From UBA1952 sp965246785 (GTDB lineage: Bacteria > Bacteroidota > Bacteroidia > Chitinophagales > Chitinophagaceae): DNA of 64,000 nt. The notes under the pieces were generated by a model. It was not told the origin of the DNA, did no database searches, and saw only the letters and a program-made list of their open reading frames with translations. This document shows, piece by piece, positions 55,691-63,937 of the stretch. Position 1 is the stretch's first letter; the number at the start of each line of letters is the position of its first letter. A program made the translations under genes and the position numbers. The stretch covers positions 351,281 to 415,280 of the forward strand of contig CBDFFM010000032.1 in NCBI GenBank assembly GCA_965246785.1. Reading direction: 5' to 3'.

Positions 55691-55999
55691 ATGGAAGCGT
55701 TTTTCAAATGGTCTAAGGTTTATACCATGACCCACGAGCAGGGCAATTACTACATCTTCACCGCCACGCACGGGAAGAGCCACCACGCGGGCGTAATGCT
55801 CCCCGCTAAGATGGATGACATCTGGAACATGGCCGGGAGCCGCCTGGTTGCTACCATAGCCACCGAGCAGCGGCCTGCTACGACGCATGAGGAGGTGTTG
55901 CTCCGCATGTCATCCTGGGCGAGCCGGAACCTGATCGGCAAGTTCGTCATCACGCCCAAGGAAGGGATGTGGCCGCCGGCGGATATGGATGAGTTTTAG
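55691..55999 (+). CDS. Hypothetical protein (102 aa)
   Basis: A soluble protein: MEAFFKWSKVYTMTHEQGNYYIF, then a mixed alpha/beta body with MDDIWNMAGSRLVATI. No family is recognised. A TACGTTTG box at 55639-55646 fits ATG 55691 with a short leader that contains an 8-bp stem (GCAGCCGC/GCGGCTGC). The in-frame GTG at 55646 falls on the promoter box and is rejected. The stop overlaps the convergent VOC gene by 4 bp. Confidence 0.5.
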   Translation: MEAFFKWSKVYTMTHEQGNYYIFTATHGKSHHAGVMLPAKMDDIWNMAGSRLVATIATEQRPATTHEEVLLRMSSWASRNLIGKFVITPKEGMWPPADMDEF

Positions 56000-56484
56000 C
56001 CGGCAAGGCGCAGCAGGCCCGGTAAATCCAGCGCGTGCGTGTACATAAGGAGGCTTCCATCATCTCCTTTCGGCCATTCCTCACGTGGCTTGTCCCAATA
56101 TAGCTCCACGCCGTTGCCGTCGGGGTCGTCTAAGTAAATAGCTTCGGAGACGCCGTGGTCAGCCGCGCCGGTGAGCGGGTAGCCGGCATCAATCAACCGC
56201 TTTACAGCAATGGCTAAGTCCCGGCGGGTAGGGTAGAGAATGGCGGTGTGAAACAGCCCTGCGCTGCGGCGTGGAGCGGGTGGAGCGTCCTTACTGTACC
56301 AGGTATTCAAACCAATATGATGATGGTAGCCGCCGGCAGAGATGAAGACCGCATCCTCGCCATAGCGAAGGGTCACTTCAAAACCAAGCAGCCCACAGTA
56401 AAAGCTTTCCGCGCGGGCAAGGTCGGCGACTTTCAGATGAACGTGGCCGATGGAGGTGCCGGCAGGAATTACATAATTGCTCAT
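55996..56484 (-). CDS. VOC-family glyoxalase/dioxygenase-like protein
   Basis: A 162-residue protein of the vicinal oxygen chelate superfamily, close in layout to B. subtilis CatE. Paired beta-alpha-beta modules are visible: IGHVHLKVADLARAESFYCGLLG with a metal His, GGYHHHIGLNTW with a second, and YLDDPDGNGVELYWDKP with the metal Glu. Metal and substrate are unknown. ATG 56484 fits the family start. Confidence 0.88.
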   Translation of the reverse strand: MSNYVIPAGTSIGHVHLKVADLARAESFYCGLLGFEVTLRYGEDAVFISAGGYHHHIGLNTWYSKDAPPAPRRSAGLFHTAILYPTRRDLAIAVKRLIDAGYPLTGAADHGVSEAIYLDDPDGNGVELYWDKPREEWPKGDDGSLLMYTHALDLPGLLRLAG

Positions 56485-56490
56485 AATGAT

Positions 56491-56516
56491 AAAAGCCACC
56501 GTGAAGGTGGCTTTTT
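56491..56516. terminator. Terminator of sucC
   Basis: AAAAGCCACC (56491-56500) pairs with GGTGGCTTTT (56506-56515) around GTGAA. The A tract gives a U tail on the minus strand, 20 bp after the sucC stop. Confidence 0.88.
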
Positions 56517-56534
56517 CGATTTGAATACCTGTGG

Positions 56535-57755
56535 TTATTTCCCACTAATAGCTTCCTGCACCGCCGTCGCCGCCTCGCTCAGCTGCACAGCGCTCTTCAC
56601 CTTCAGGCCGGAGTTGTCAATCAGCTCCTTCGCCACCTCGGCGTTCGTTCCTTGCAGGCGCACGATGATGGGGATTTGAATATCGCCCAGCGCCTTATAA
56701 GCCTCAATCACACCAGCCGCCACGCGGTCGCAGCGCACGATGCCGCCGAAGATGTTGATGAGGATGGCCTTCACGTTCGGGTCTTTCATGATGATGCGGA
56801 AGCCGGCCTCCACCGTCTGCGCATTGGCAGTACCGCCTACGTCTAAGAAGTTGGCAGGCTCGCCGCCGGCCAGCTTAATCATATCCATCGTAGCCATAGC
56901 CAGACCCGCACCGTTTACCATGCAGCCTACATTGCCGTCCAGCTTCACGTAGTTGAGATTGAACTCGCCGGCTTCTACTTCGGTTGGGTCTTCCTCGGCC
57001 GTGTCGCGCATCTCCATGATGTCCTTGTGGCGGTACATGGCGTTGTCGTCAATGTTCATTTTGCAGTCAACGGCAATAATCTTGTCGTCGGCGCTCTTGA
57101 AGAGGGGATTGATTTCCAGCATCGCACAATCCAGGCCGGTGTAGGCGGCGTAGAGGTTCTGCACAAACTTCACCATATTCTTAAAAGCCTCGCCGCTCAG
57201 CCCGAGATTGAAGGCGATGTTGCGCGCCTGGAAGCTTTGTAGCGGCATGCCGGGGTGTACCCATTCCTTGTAAATCTTGTCCGGCGTGCTGTGGGCCACT
57301 TCCTCAATGTCCATCCCGCCCTCAGTGGAGTACATGATGACGTTCTGCTTCTTCGCGCGGTCAAGGAGGATGGAGAGGTAAAACTCTTTACGCTCGCTTG
57401 GGCCATCGTAGTACATATCCTGCGCCACGAGCACCTTGCTCACCTTCTTGCCAGCCTCGCCAGTCTGGATGGTTACGAGGATATTGCCAAGGATGTTTTG
57501 CGCCACGCTGCGCGCGTCGTCGGCGCTCTTCACCACCTTTACGCCGTTCTGCGATGGCACTTCCTTCATGGTGCCCTTGCCGCGGCCGCCAGCGTGGATT
57601 TGCGCCTTCACTACAGCGAATTTGGCGCCCTTCCTAGTGGCTACTTCTTCGTAGGCCTTTACCGCGTCTTCAACGCTTTCGGCGGCAATGCCTTCCTGCG
57701 TGGGCACGCCGTAGCGCTTGAGCAATTCTTTAGCCTGATACTCGTGGAGATTCAT
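56535..57755 (-). CDS. sucC: Succinate-CoA ligase subunit beta
   Basis: A 406-residue ATP-grasp subunit that binds the nucleotide and CoA acceptor in succinyl-CoA synthetase. It begins MNLHEYQAKELLKRYGVP. HAGGRGKGTM (nucleotide loop), LEINPLF, NGAGLAMATMD and the CoA-ligase part VKAILINIFGGIVRCDRVA are intact. The alpha subunit gene sucD is not adjacent, unlike in most proteobacteria. Confidence 0.95.
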   Translation of the reverse strand: MNLHEYQAKELLKRYGVPTQEGIAAESVEDAVKAYEEVATRKGAKFAVVKAQIHAGGRGKGTMKEVPSQNGVKVVKSADDARSVAQNILGNILVTIQTGEAGKKVSKVLVAQDMYYDGPSERKEFYLSILLDRAKKQNVIMYSTEGGMDIEEVAHSTPDKIYKEWVHPGMPLQSFQARNIAFNLGLSGEAFKNMVKFVQNLYAAYTGLDCAMLEINPLFKSADDKIIAVDCKMNIDDNAMYRHKDIMEMRDTAEEDPTEVEAGEFNLNYVKLDGNVGCMVNGAGLAMATMDMIKLAGGEPANFLDVGGTANAQTVEAGFRIIMKDPNVKAILINIFGGIVRCDRVAAGVIEAYKALGDIQIPIIVRLQGTNAEVAKELIDNSGLKVKSAVQLSEAATAVQEAISGK

Positions 57756-57815
57756 TTAAGAGAATGGATTTTTTTGGATTGACGGCGGCGAAGATAACGT
57801 AGGCCGGATAAAGGC

Positions 57816-57840
57816 GCGGCGGGCAGATGTTGCCCGCCGC
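57816..57840. other. GC-rich hairpin without T tract
   Basis: GCGGCGGGC pairs with GCCCGCCGC around a 7-nt loop between the T9SS protein gene and sucC. It could act as a transcript end stabiliser or a weak terminator. Confidence 0.55.
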
Positions 57841-57869
57841 CAGTGGCGTTATCCATTAAAAGCAGCCGA

Positions 57870-59324
57870 CTATTCCTTGATTAAAGCTCCTATAGCAAGA
57901 GCGTGGCCCTCAGGGCCTGTTGTCCGATAGAAATACCGCCCCGTAGCAAGTCCATTCATCGGCAGCGCCACCTCCGTCTTCCCAACGCCATAATCCCGCA
58001 GTCCGGCGCTAAACACTTCCCGCCCCACCGCATTGCACAGCGTTACATTCAGCCTTTGCGCAGTGCCTAAAATGAGCGTTAGTGTAGCATCTGCAAGCGT
58101 CGGATTTGGATAAACGACAGCCGAGCCGTAAAAGCGCACATTCGTAATGCCGGTAGCCCCGGCTGCATTGCCCGTCGTATCGTCATAGCGCCAAAGTTCC
58201 ACTCCATGCACTCCGTCATCAGCGCCGAAGTATAGATGCCCGTTAAGGACGCCGGCAGTCGGGATATAGATGTCCGTACCGCTGCCGGGGCCGGGCTGAA
58301 TGTCGGCTACCAGTCCGCCTTTGGTGCCATCGTAGCTCCAATACTCCTTGCCGGTGGACGGCGTATAACCGATAAACCACACTTTAGATTTATAGATGTA
58401 ATGCCCAGTTACCTGCCCATCGCCTCCGGGATTCACAGTCAGCGCAAGAGCCGTCGTATTGGTAGCTGTGTCCACGCTGTAAAGCTGATGCTTCATACCA
58501 TCCGTGGAGCCGCCAAAGTAAACCTTGCCTTTCAGGTAAGCCATGCCCTCCGTCAGGCCGTCCGCAGCGTCGGGCGCGAGGTCGGTAATGCGGGTGGGCA
58601 GGCCGCTGCCGGTATATTGCCAAAGCTCATAGCCGGCGGCATCCTGCGCCCGGAAATATACCTTGCTGCCGGCTGCGGTAATGTAGTCCGGGTAAAGGCC
58701 GGAGCCAGATACTTCCGATACCACATTCGTCACAGGATTGAGCACATGGAGTGTTGTTGCGCCGCTTGCGTTCCGCGCGGCCATATAGAGCTTGCCATTT
58801 ACAGGAGTCATGCCTTCCGGCATCAGGCCGCCGCCGGGCCGGGCGCCGCCGTTTACCGCGCATACCGCCGGTGGGTTTACGCCGTCATAGACTACAAGCT
58901 CGGAGGTGCCGGTAGCATTGCGGTAAGCGGAGAAGTAAAGCTTCCCGCCCATCGTTGTAAAATCCCTTGGAAACAAGGTGCCGGCTGCGCTCATATTCAC
59001 CGTGACGGGCGCATTGACGCCATCGTAAACCATCAGTGAATCGCCCGCGCCGCGGTAATACACCTTCCCACTCAGGGAGCCGATATTGCTGTTGATAGCG
59101 CTTGCCCCGCCATACGGCATATTGGCGCCGGGATGCGGCTTCGTAACCTCGTCGTAAGTCCAGATAACCCGGCCCAGCGTGGCGTCTGATGCAGTGTAAA
59201 AAAGCTTGTTGCCGGCCGTGGCGTAGATGCCCGGAACGTTGTTGACGCTGTCAACACGGCGGGCAGGCTGCGCCACGGCAGCGGCTGTGCCGAACGTAAG
59301 CGCAATTGTAATTAATGATTTCAT
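57870..59324 (-). CDS. Secreted ELWxxDGT-like repeat protein with T9SS sorting domain
   Basis: A 484-residue exported protein (signal peptide MKSLITIALTFGTAAAVAQ). It contains about seven tandem beta repeats, each with a Gly-Lys/Ser-hydrophobic-Tyr-Phe core: GNKLFYTASDATLG, GKVYYRGAGD, GKLYFSAYRNATGTSELVVYDG, GSKVYFRAQDAAGYELWQY and GHLYFGADDGVHGVELWRYDD. These match the ELWxxDGT repeat family. The T9SS domain starts VVYPNPTLAD. It is probably a surface propeller-like binding protein. ATG 59324 is preferred; 59330 is also in frame. Confidence 0.85.
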   Translation of the reverse strand: MKSLITIALTFGTAAAVAQPARRVDSVNNVPGIYATAGNKLFYTASDATLGRVIWTYDEVTKPHPGANMPYGGASAINSNIGSLSGKVYYRGAGDSLMVYDGVNAPVTVNMSAAGTLFPRDFTTMGGKLYFSAYRNATGTSELVVYDGVNPPAVCAVNGGARPGGGLMPEGMTPVNGKLYMAARNASGATTLHVLNPVTNVVSEVSGSGLYPDYITAAGSKVYFRAQDAAGYELWQYTGSGLPTRITDLAPDAADGLTEGMAYLKGKVYFGGSTDGMKHQLYSVDTATNTTALALTVNPGGDGQVTGHYIYKSKVWFIGYTPSTGKEYWSYDGTKGGLVADIQPGPGSGTDIYIPTAGVLNGHLYFGADDGVHGVELWRYDDTTGNAAGATGITNVRFYGSAVVYPNPTLADATLTLILGTAQRLNVTLCNAVGREVFSAGLRDYGVGKTEVALPMNGLATGRYFYRTTGPEGHALAIGALIKE

Positions 59325-59375
59325 GCTCATGGCGTTGTGTGTGGGACGTAAAATAAGCGGTAGGCGTTAGCGCGA

Positions 59376-59410
59376 ATAAATAAAAGCTCCGCAGCGGATG
59401 GCTGCGGAGC
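59376..59410 (-). terminator. Terminator of the 2TM protein gene
   Basis: GCTCCGCAGC (59386-59395) pairs with GCTGCGGAGC (59401-59410). On the minus strand the stem is followed by TTTTATTTATTT. Confidence 0.88.
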
Positions 59411-59439
59411 GGAAAGTTCATTTTATTAAATAGCCTTTC

Positions 59440-59700
59440 TTACCCATTCTTCGTCTGCCGCTCATACTCCATCATTCCCGGGTCTTCGTAGCTCGTCCAG
59501 AGCGCGCACATGTGGCCAATCACCGCCAGGCCCCAGGCCGCGATAATCCAGGCATGCCAGGGATACACCCAGCCGTGGGCAGCTTTTTCCTGCCCTTTAT
59601 GAATGAATACCATCACCAGCACGCCGATAACGTAGGCGATGAGGTGGATAAAGAAAATGCGTTTCTGGCCTGCGGTGGGGTTAATCTTATTGTGCGACAT
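59440..59700 (-). CDS. 2TM-domain membrane protein
   Basis: An 86-residue inner-membrane protein with two helices (about residues 15-34 and 45-66) and the aromatic linker HGWVYPWHAWIIAAWG. This is the 2TM domain found in Bacteroidota small proteins and at the N-terminus of some LytS kinases. ATG 59700 follows a TATCTTTG box. Function unknown. Confidence 0.8.
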   Translation of the reverse strand: MSHNKINPTAGQKRIFFIHLIAYVIGVLVMVFIHKGQEKAAHGWVYPWHAWIIAAWGLAVIGHMCALWTSYEDPGMMEYERQTKNG

Positions 59701-59720
59701 AGAAGCGGATGATGTGCGGA

Positions 59721-59728
59721 CAAAGATA
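59721..59728 (-). promoter_or_regulatory. -7 box for the 2TM gene
   Basis: TATCTTTG on the minus strand, 20 bp before the start codon. Confidence 0.55.
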
Positions 59729-59746
59729 AGGCTGCGGGGATAACAT

Positions 59747-60127
59747 CTACGCCCCATTCAGCTCATACTGCCGCCCCCGCATATAGCTTGCATACTCCGA
59801 AAGGTCATACCGCGACAGCAGCGAGGCATCACGCTCCGAGGCGCGGGCTTCTGTCTCAAAGGCATTGTTCCAATAGCCCTTGCGAAAGTGTTCCACTGCA
59901 TAGCGCGTCAGAAAACCGAGTTTGCCGAGCCGGTCGTACTGCTCCACATGCTTCAGCTCATGAATGACCCATGACGGCCGCGCGAAAAACTGCTCCAGCG
60001 TGGTGTTGTGCAGGTGAATCGTACGTCCGAAAACCATCGCCACATAGTCAAAGCCCAGATTCCGGGCGGCGCGGCGGGCCAGCCAGGAATTTTCACGGAT
60101 TCGGATTTTGGGAGTAGTGTTTTTCAT
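59747..60127 (-). CDS. DUF4157-like protein with HExxH motif
   Basis: A 126-residue soluble protein. WVIHELKHVEQYDRLG carries HELKH, a short zinc-metallopeptidase motif, and NNAFETEARASERDA could give the third ligand Glu. The size and motif match small DUF4157-like proteins, often called peptidase-like without proof. No signal peptide is visible. It has its own terminator-bounded position. Confidence 0.72.
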   Translation of the reverse strand: MKNTTPKIRIRENSWLARRAARNLGFDYVAMVFGRTIHLHNTTLEQFFARPSWVIHELKHVEQYDRLGKLGFLTRYAVEHFRKGYWNNAFETEARASERDASLLSRYDLSEYASYMRGRQYELNGA

Positions 60128-60146
60128 AGTTGACCCCGAAAAACAA

Positions 60147-60171
60147 AAAGCGCTCCGAACGGGAGCGCTTT
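60147..60171. terminator. Terminator between DUF6580 and DUF4157 genes
   Basis: AAAGCGCTCC (60147-60156) pairs with GGAGCGCTTT (60162-60171) around a 5-nt loop; the A tract suits the minus-strand transcript of the DUF6580 gene. Confidence 0.85.
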
Positions 60172-60197
60172 CAATTAATCATTTGTGAATGCGGTAT

Positions 60198-60768
60198 CTA
60201 TGCCGTAGCAGCTTGCGCTCTTGTGACACGACGGCCATTCGTCATTAACGCCCAGGTGCCAAAAAAAGCGCCGCAGAAAAGGGCAGAGCTCACAAGGCTC
60301 CACTTCAGAAATGGTACGCCGTCGGCCATAGCCTGCTGATAGCCGGCCCAGGTAATCGGGCGGGCCCAGCCGCCGCCGGAAATCCAGACGGCGGAGTTGG
60401 AAATGGCGAAGTACACAAGTGGCGCGGTAACTGCCGCCACGGCTATGTTTACAACATTAATGCGCTTCATAAAGATGCCGAAAAGGGTAATACCGCCCAG
60501 CAACAAATAGTTCAGCCACTGGCCTTCATAAAATCCAGGCATATTCACCACGCCGGCGCGGGTAAGGGCTTCATACAGCCCGTCGGAAAGGAGCATGGCC
60601 GTCAGCGGCAGCGCAAATGCCCACTTCTTATCCTTAATGATGGCTCCGCCGAAAATGGCCATTGCAATCATCGGCTCAAAGCCGAATGGACGGCCCGGCA
60701 CTACGCGGTAAAGCGCCGCGATAATAATAAGAACAATAAAAAACGGTCAGCTTCTGGTTGTATTTCAT
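60198..60768 (-). CDS. DUF6580-family membrane protein, frame broken in a 6-base run
   Basis: The main frame (60198-60701) encodes a 167-residue integral membrane protein with five helices and the family opening GRPFGFEPMIAMAIFGGAII. The expected N-terminus lies upstream in another frame: ATG 60768 reads MKYNQKLTV, then the run of six Ts on the minus strand (60738-60743) shifts the frame. With five or eight Ts the protein reads FIVLIIIAALYRVV into the main frame. Either a sequencing error, a recent mutation or frameshifting explains it. A TATTTTTG promoter box sits at 60788. Confidence 0.75.
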
Positions 60769-60787
60769 GGTGGTAGTGATGCTGAGG

Positions 60788-60795
60788 CAAAAATA
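60788..60795 (-). promoter_or_regulatory. -7 box for the DUF6580 gene
   Basis: TATTTTTG on the minus strand, 19 bp before ATG 60768. It supports the upstream start and so the reality of the frame break. Confidence 0.5.
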
Positions 60796-60813
60796 GGCGG
60801 AAAAGCGCAAGCC

Positions 60814-61542
60814 TCAGATGCCGCGTGCTTTCAGAATGCGCAATACTTCATCTGCCCAAAGCCGGTAGGACTTTGCCGTAAGATGGCAACCGTCAGCGCG
60901 GGCATATTGCGGGTTCAGTGCGCCGTCCGGCGCAATGAGCGGATTGAGATTTATGAAGTCCAAGCTATGAGCAGCGGCATAATCTGCCAAAAGCTTGTCC
61001 AGCGAGTCTATGCGCCGGTTCGTAGGCGCACTTTGCGGGTAAGCCTTCGTCACGCGGGCAACGGCGGTGAGCACAGGCCGCACGCCGGCGGCTTCAAAGC
61101 GGCCGGCAGTCTGGAGAAGATGCTCCGCGATTTCCGCCACCGGATGGCCGAGGTCTATATCATTAATGCCGCCTTCCAGAAAAACAGCCTTCGGGTGCAG
61201 CGCCAGCGCATCGGGCACGCGCGCCAGAATGCCTGAAGTCAGGTCGCCGTGCACGCCGCGGGTGGACACGTCGCATCGGCCCAGCAGCTCTCCCCACTCC
61301 ATCTTCTGCGTCATAGAAGTGCCCAGCATCACCACAGCCGGGAGGGAATGATACAGCGTGTCAAAGTCAAGCGCCTCGGCAAAATGCGGGTTGTCTGAAT
61401 GCACGTAAGGCTTCGGTGAAGACGCGGTTGCGCGTATCCACACGCGGGTGATGTAGCCTTCATGCAGACATACGGCTGTGAGCAGCGCGAGTAGCGCAAC
61501 ATTGCTGAGGAGCAGTAAGCGGCCACGGCGGAGAGCGTTCAT
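60814..61542 (-). CDS. SGNH/GDSL-family hydrolase, membrane-anchored
   Basis: A 242-residue esterase-like protein with an N-terminal helix (residues 8-27) that acts as anchor or signal. Block I is VVMLGTSMTQ, with Ser in GTS instead of GDS. The conserved Gly is near GVHGDLTS, block III is EGGINDIDLG (GxND), and block V is ADGCHLTAKSY with Asp and His. It is probably a periplasmic carbohydrate or lipid esterase. Confidence 0.82.
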   Translation of the reverse strand: MNALRRGRLLLLSNVALLALLTAVCLHEGYITRVWIRATASSPKPYVHSDNPHFAEALDFDTLYHSLPAVVMLGTSMTQKMEWGELLGRCDVSTRGVHGDLTSGILARVPDALALHPKAVFLEGGINDIDLGHPVAEIAEHLLQTAGRFEAAGVRPVLTAVARVTKAYPQSAPTNRRIDSLDKLLADYAAAHSLDFINLNPLIAPDGALNPQYARADGCHLTAKSYRLWADEVLRILKARGI

Positions 61543-61594
61543 TCTAAAGTCCGGCGGATTAAACTATCGGTAAGCTTTGTGCTATTTCCCAATC

Positions 61595-61667
61595 TTTGTC
61601 ATCCCGGAACGGGAACCTCTTACGTTATCTGCCCGTCAACAAATAGTTCCCGTTCCGGGATGACAAA
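61595..61667. repeat. Perfect 22-bp inverted repeat
   Basis: Arms at 61595-61616 and 61646-61667 are exact reverse complements, with the core ATCCCGGAACGGGAAC, around a 29-nt loop. The arm itself holds a small palindrome (CCCG-GAA-CGGG). It lies between the S46 peptidase and SGNH genes. Confidence 0.9.
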
Positions 61668-61703
61668 AGTCGCTGTGAACAGCCATTTACAAGTATAGTC
61701 CCA

Positions 61704-61731
61704 CACTCACCACTCACCATTTACTTACTTA
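61704..61731. repeat. Four 7-bp units across the end of the S46 peptidase gene
   Basis: CACTCAC, CACTCAC, CATTTAC, TTACTTA run at a 7-bp period and cover the stop codon and last codons of the peptidase gene. Confidence 0.65.
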
Positions 61732-63937
61732 CCAGCTTCATCTCTTTCAGCAGCCAGCCTGCGCCGCCGAATTTCTCAATCACCCAAAGTGTGTAGCGGA
61801 TGTCCACCGAAATGTTGCGGCAGAGCGCCGGGTCAAAGTAGAGGTCGCTCATGGTGCCTTCCCAGATGCGGTCAAAGTTGGTGCCGATGAGCTGGCCTTT
61901 CGAATTGAGTACCGGGGAGCCGGAGTTGCCGCCCGTCGTGTGATTGTCTGCGAGAAAAGCTACCGGAAGCGTCTTGCCCATTTCGGATTTCGGATTTCTG
62001 ATTTGGGATTTGGAATTTGATTCCGGCACGCTCCACCGCCCATAATCCTTAGCAGCAAAAAGCTGCTTTGACTTTTCCGGCACGCGGAACTCTTCAACAT
62101 CAGGCTGGTCTTTGGCCATTATCTCATCAATGTTCGTCTGATAAGCGTAGCCCGCCGGCCCGTCCGGGTCTATACCTTTTATGTGGCCGTATGCGAGGCG
62201 CAGCGTTAGGTTGGCGTCGGGATAAAATGAGCGGACCGTGCCCTGCGCCATTTGCGCAGCCATATACAGCCGATTGAGGCGGGCGATGCGGTCATTGTAA
62301 GCAAGCAGGACAGGCAGCACGCTTTCCCGCCGTACTTTAGAGATGGCATTGTAGAGCAGCCACGCCGGGTCGGCAAGAATACGGACTGTATCACCTGAAG
62401 CGGCCAGCGCATTGAAGCGCGCGGAGTCTGCTACAACCGAGCCTGAATAGACGCTGCGTGCCCAGCGCTCGTAATTATTGCCGGCGGCTTTCAATCCAAA
62501 ATCATAGTAAGCAGGCATATAGTCCTGCGCTTCTTTTGCAAACTGCGGCAGCAGCGCGGCGAAGACCTTCTGGTCGGTAGCCGGGACATAGTTTTTGAAG
62601 AAGCCGGCCCATGCTGCGGCTGCATTGCGCAGCGCGTCTTTATTACCCTTACGCGCGGATTGCAGGAGCTTATCCAGCTCGCCGCCCTGCGCAATCAGCT
62701 CTACCGCCAGTACCGTTTCATTAATCAGTTCTTCCGCACGAATGGCCGGAGCAGCAGCGCCTGTAAGTGCCTGGATATTTGCCAGCAGATTATCTGCGTA
62801 GGGCAAGGTCGTGTCTTCCGCTGCCCAAGCCTGAAAGTCGTGCTCGTAGCTACGCTTGATGGCGGGCACGTCATTGAGACGCAGGCCGCGCACCTCGCCT
62901 TGCCACTTCTTCCAGCCGTTCGCTACGCGGGCGCTCTTGGAAGTGTATTTGATGAAGATGTCGCGGTTGGCTTTCATGGCTTCCTTCCAGACACCGAGGC
63001 GCTTCGTGCGCGCGGCGATGCGGATGGGGTCTTGAATACGGTAAATGAGGTCAAGCTGCGGCGAAGCAATGTACTCCGCCGTGCTTCCCGGAAAGCCGTA
63101 CACCATAGTAAAATCGCCTTCCTTGTAGCCGGCGGTATTGATGGAGAAGAACTGCTTCGGGCGGTATGGTACATTGACTTTGTTATAGTCCACGGGCTTC
63201 CCGTTCTTATCGGCATAAACGCGGAAGAGCGAGAAATCGCCATTGTGGCGTGGCCACATCCAATTGTCCGTATCACCGCCGAAGGAGCCGATGCCGTTTG
63301 GCGGAAAGCCCACGAGGCGCACGTCTTTATACGTCTCAGAAAGAATGACCCAGAACTGGTTGCCGCTGAAGTATGGCTTGATTTGCGCGTCTAGTCCGCT
63401 GCTGAGCTTGTAGCCTTTCTCCAGCCCTCTAATGCGTACATCTACTACACTGTCGCGCGCATCTTCCGCCATAGTATCCGGCAGGTCGTAGGTGATGCGG
63501 TCGGTTACATTCTCCATCTTACGCACGAAGGTTACTGTCAGGCCGGGGCAGGGCAGCTCATCCTTCTGGCTCATGGCCCAGAAGCCCGCTGCGAAGTAAT
63601 CGTGCTCTCGGCTACTGAGGCCCTGCACGGTTCCATAGCCGCAGTGGTGGTTGGTAAGCACAAGACCTGCGGAAGAAATGATTTCGCCGGTGCAGCCCTT
63701 GCCGAATAGCACGACCGCATTGTTGAGGCCGGTGCCCTGCGCGTTGTACAGTTGCTCAATGGGAATTTCCAGCCCTTCGGCTTTCATATCGGCGGCACGG
63801 GCAGCGAGGGTGGGCGGAAGCCACATGCCTTCTTTGGCAAAAGAAGAAATGGCAAGGCCGTTACAAACGAAAAGGGCAAGAAGCCACGTCTTAATAAAAA
63901 AGCGCCTTGGAGCGCATGTTTGGAACATACTGTTCAT
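61721..63937 (-). CDS. S46 dipeptidyl peptidase, DPP11-like
   Basis: A 738-residue exported serine exopeptidase that removes dipeptides from peptides in the periplasm. The signal segment is residues 1-34. The catalytic triad is visible: His in LTNHHCGYG, Asp in GGDTDNWMWPRHNGDF and Ser in TGGNSGSPVLN. Specificity residue: IGTNFDRIWEG has Arg where DPP7 has Gly, so Asp/Glu specificity as in DPP11 is inferred. An in-frame 7-bp repeat insertion (SKSQIRNPKSEMG, near residue 645) lies just before the Ser loop. Confidence 0.93.
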   Translation of the reverse strand: MNSMFQTCAPRRFFIKTWLLALFVCNGLAISSFAKEGMWLPPTLAARAADMKAEGLEIPIEQLYNAQGTGLNNAVVLFGKGCTGEIISSAGLVLTNHHCGYGTVQGLSSREHDYFAAGFWAMSQKDELPCPGLTVTFVRKMENVTDRITYDLPDTMAEDARDSVVDVRIRGLEKGYKLSSGLDAQIKPYFSGNQFWVILSETYKDVRLVGFPPNGIGSFGGDTDNWMWPRHNGDFSLFRVYADKNGKPVDYNKVNVPYRPKQFFSINTAGYKEGDFTMVYGFPGSTAEYIASPQLDLIYRIQDPIRIAARTKRLGVWKEAMKANRDIFIKYTSKSARVANGWKKWQGEVRGLRLNDVPAIKRSYEHDFQAWAAEDTTLPYADNLLANIQALTGAAAPAIRAEELINETVLAVELIAQGGELDKLLQSARKGNKDALRNAAAAWAGFFKNYVPATDQKVFAALLPQFAKEAQDYMPAYYDFGLKAAGNNYERWARSVYSGSVVADSARFNALAASGDTVRILADPAWLLYNAISKVRRESVLPVLLAYNDRIARLNRLYMAAQMAQGTVRSFYPDANLTLRLAYGHIKGIDPDGPAGYAYQTNIDEIMAKDQPDVEEFRVPEKSKQLFAAKDYGRWSVPESNSKSQIRNPKSEMGKTLPVAFLADNHTTGGNSGSPVLNSKGQLIGTNFDRIWEGTMSDLYFDPALCRNISVDIRYTLWVIEKFGGAGWLLKEMKLVSK
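61980..62021. repeat. Five 7-bp GGATTTC-type units inside the S46 peptidase gene
   Basis: GGATTTC, GGATTTC, TGATTTG, GGATTTG, GAATTTG follow at a 7-bp period. They are read in frame and belong to the same word family as the inverted arrays at 19.65-19.77 kb. Confidence 0.8.
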
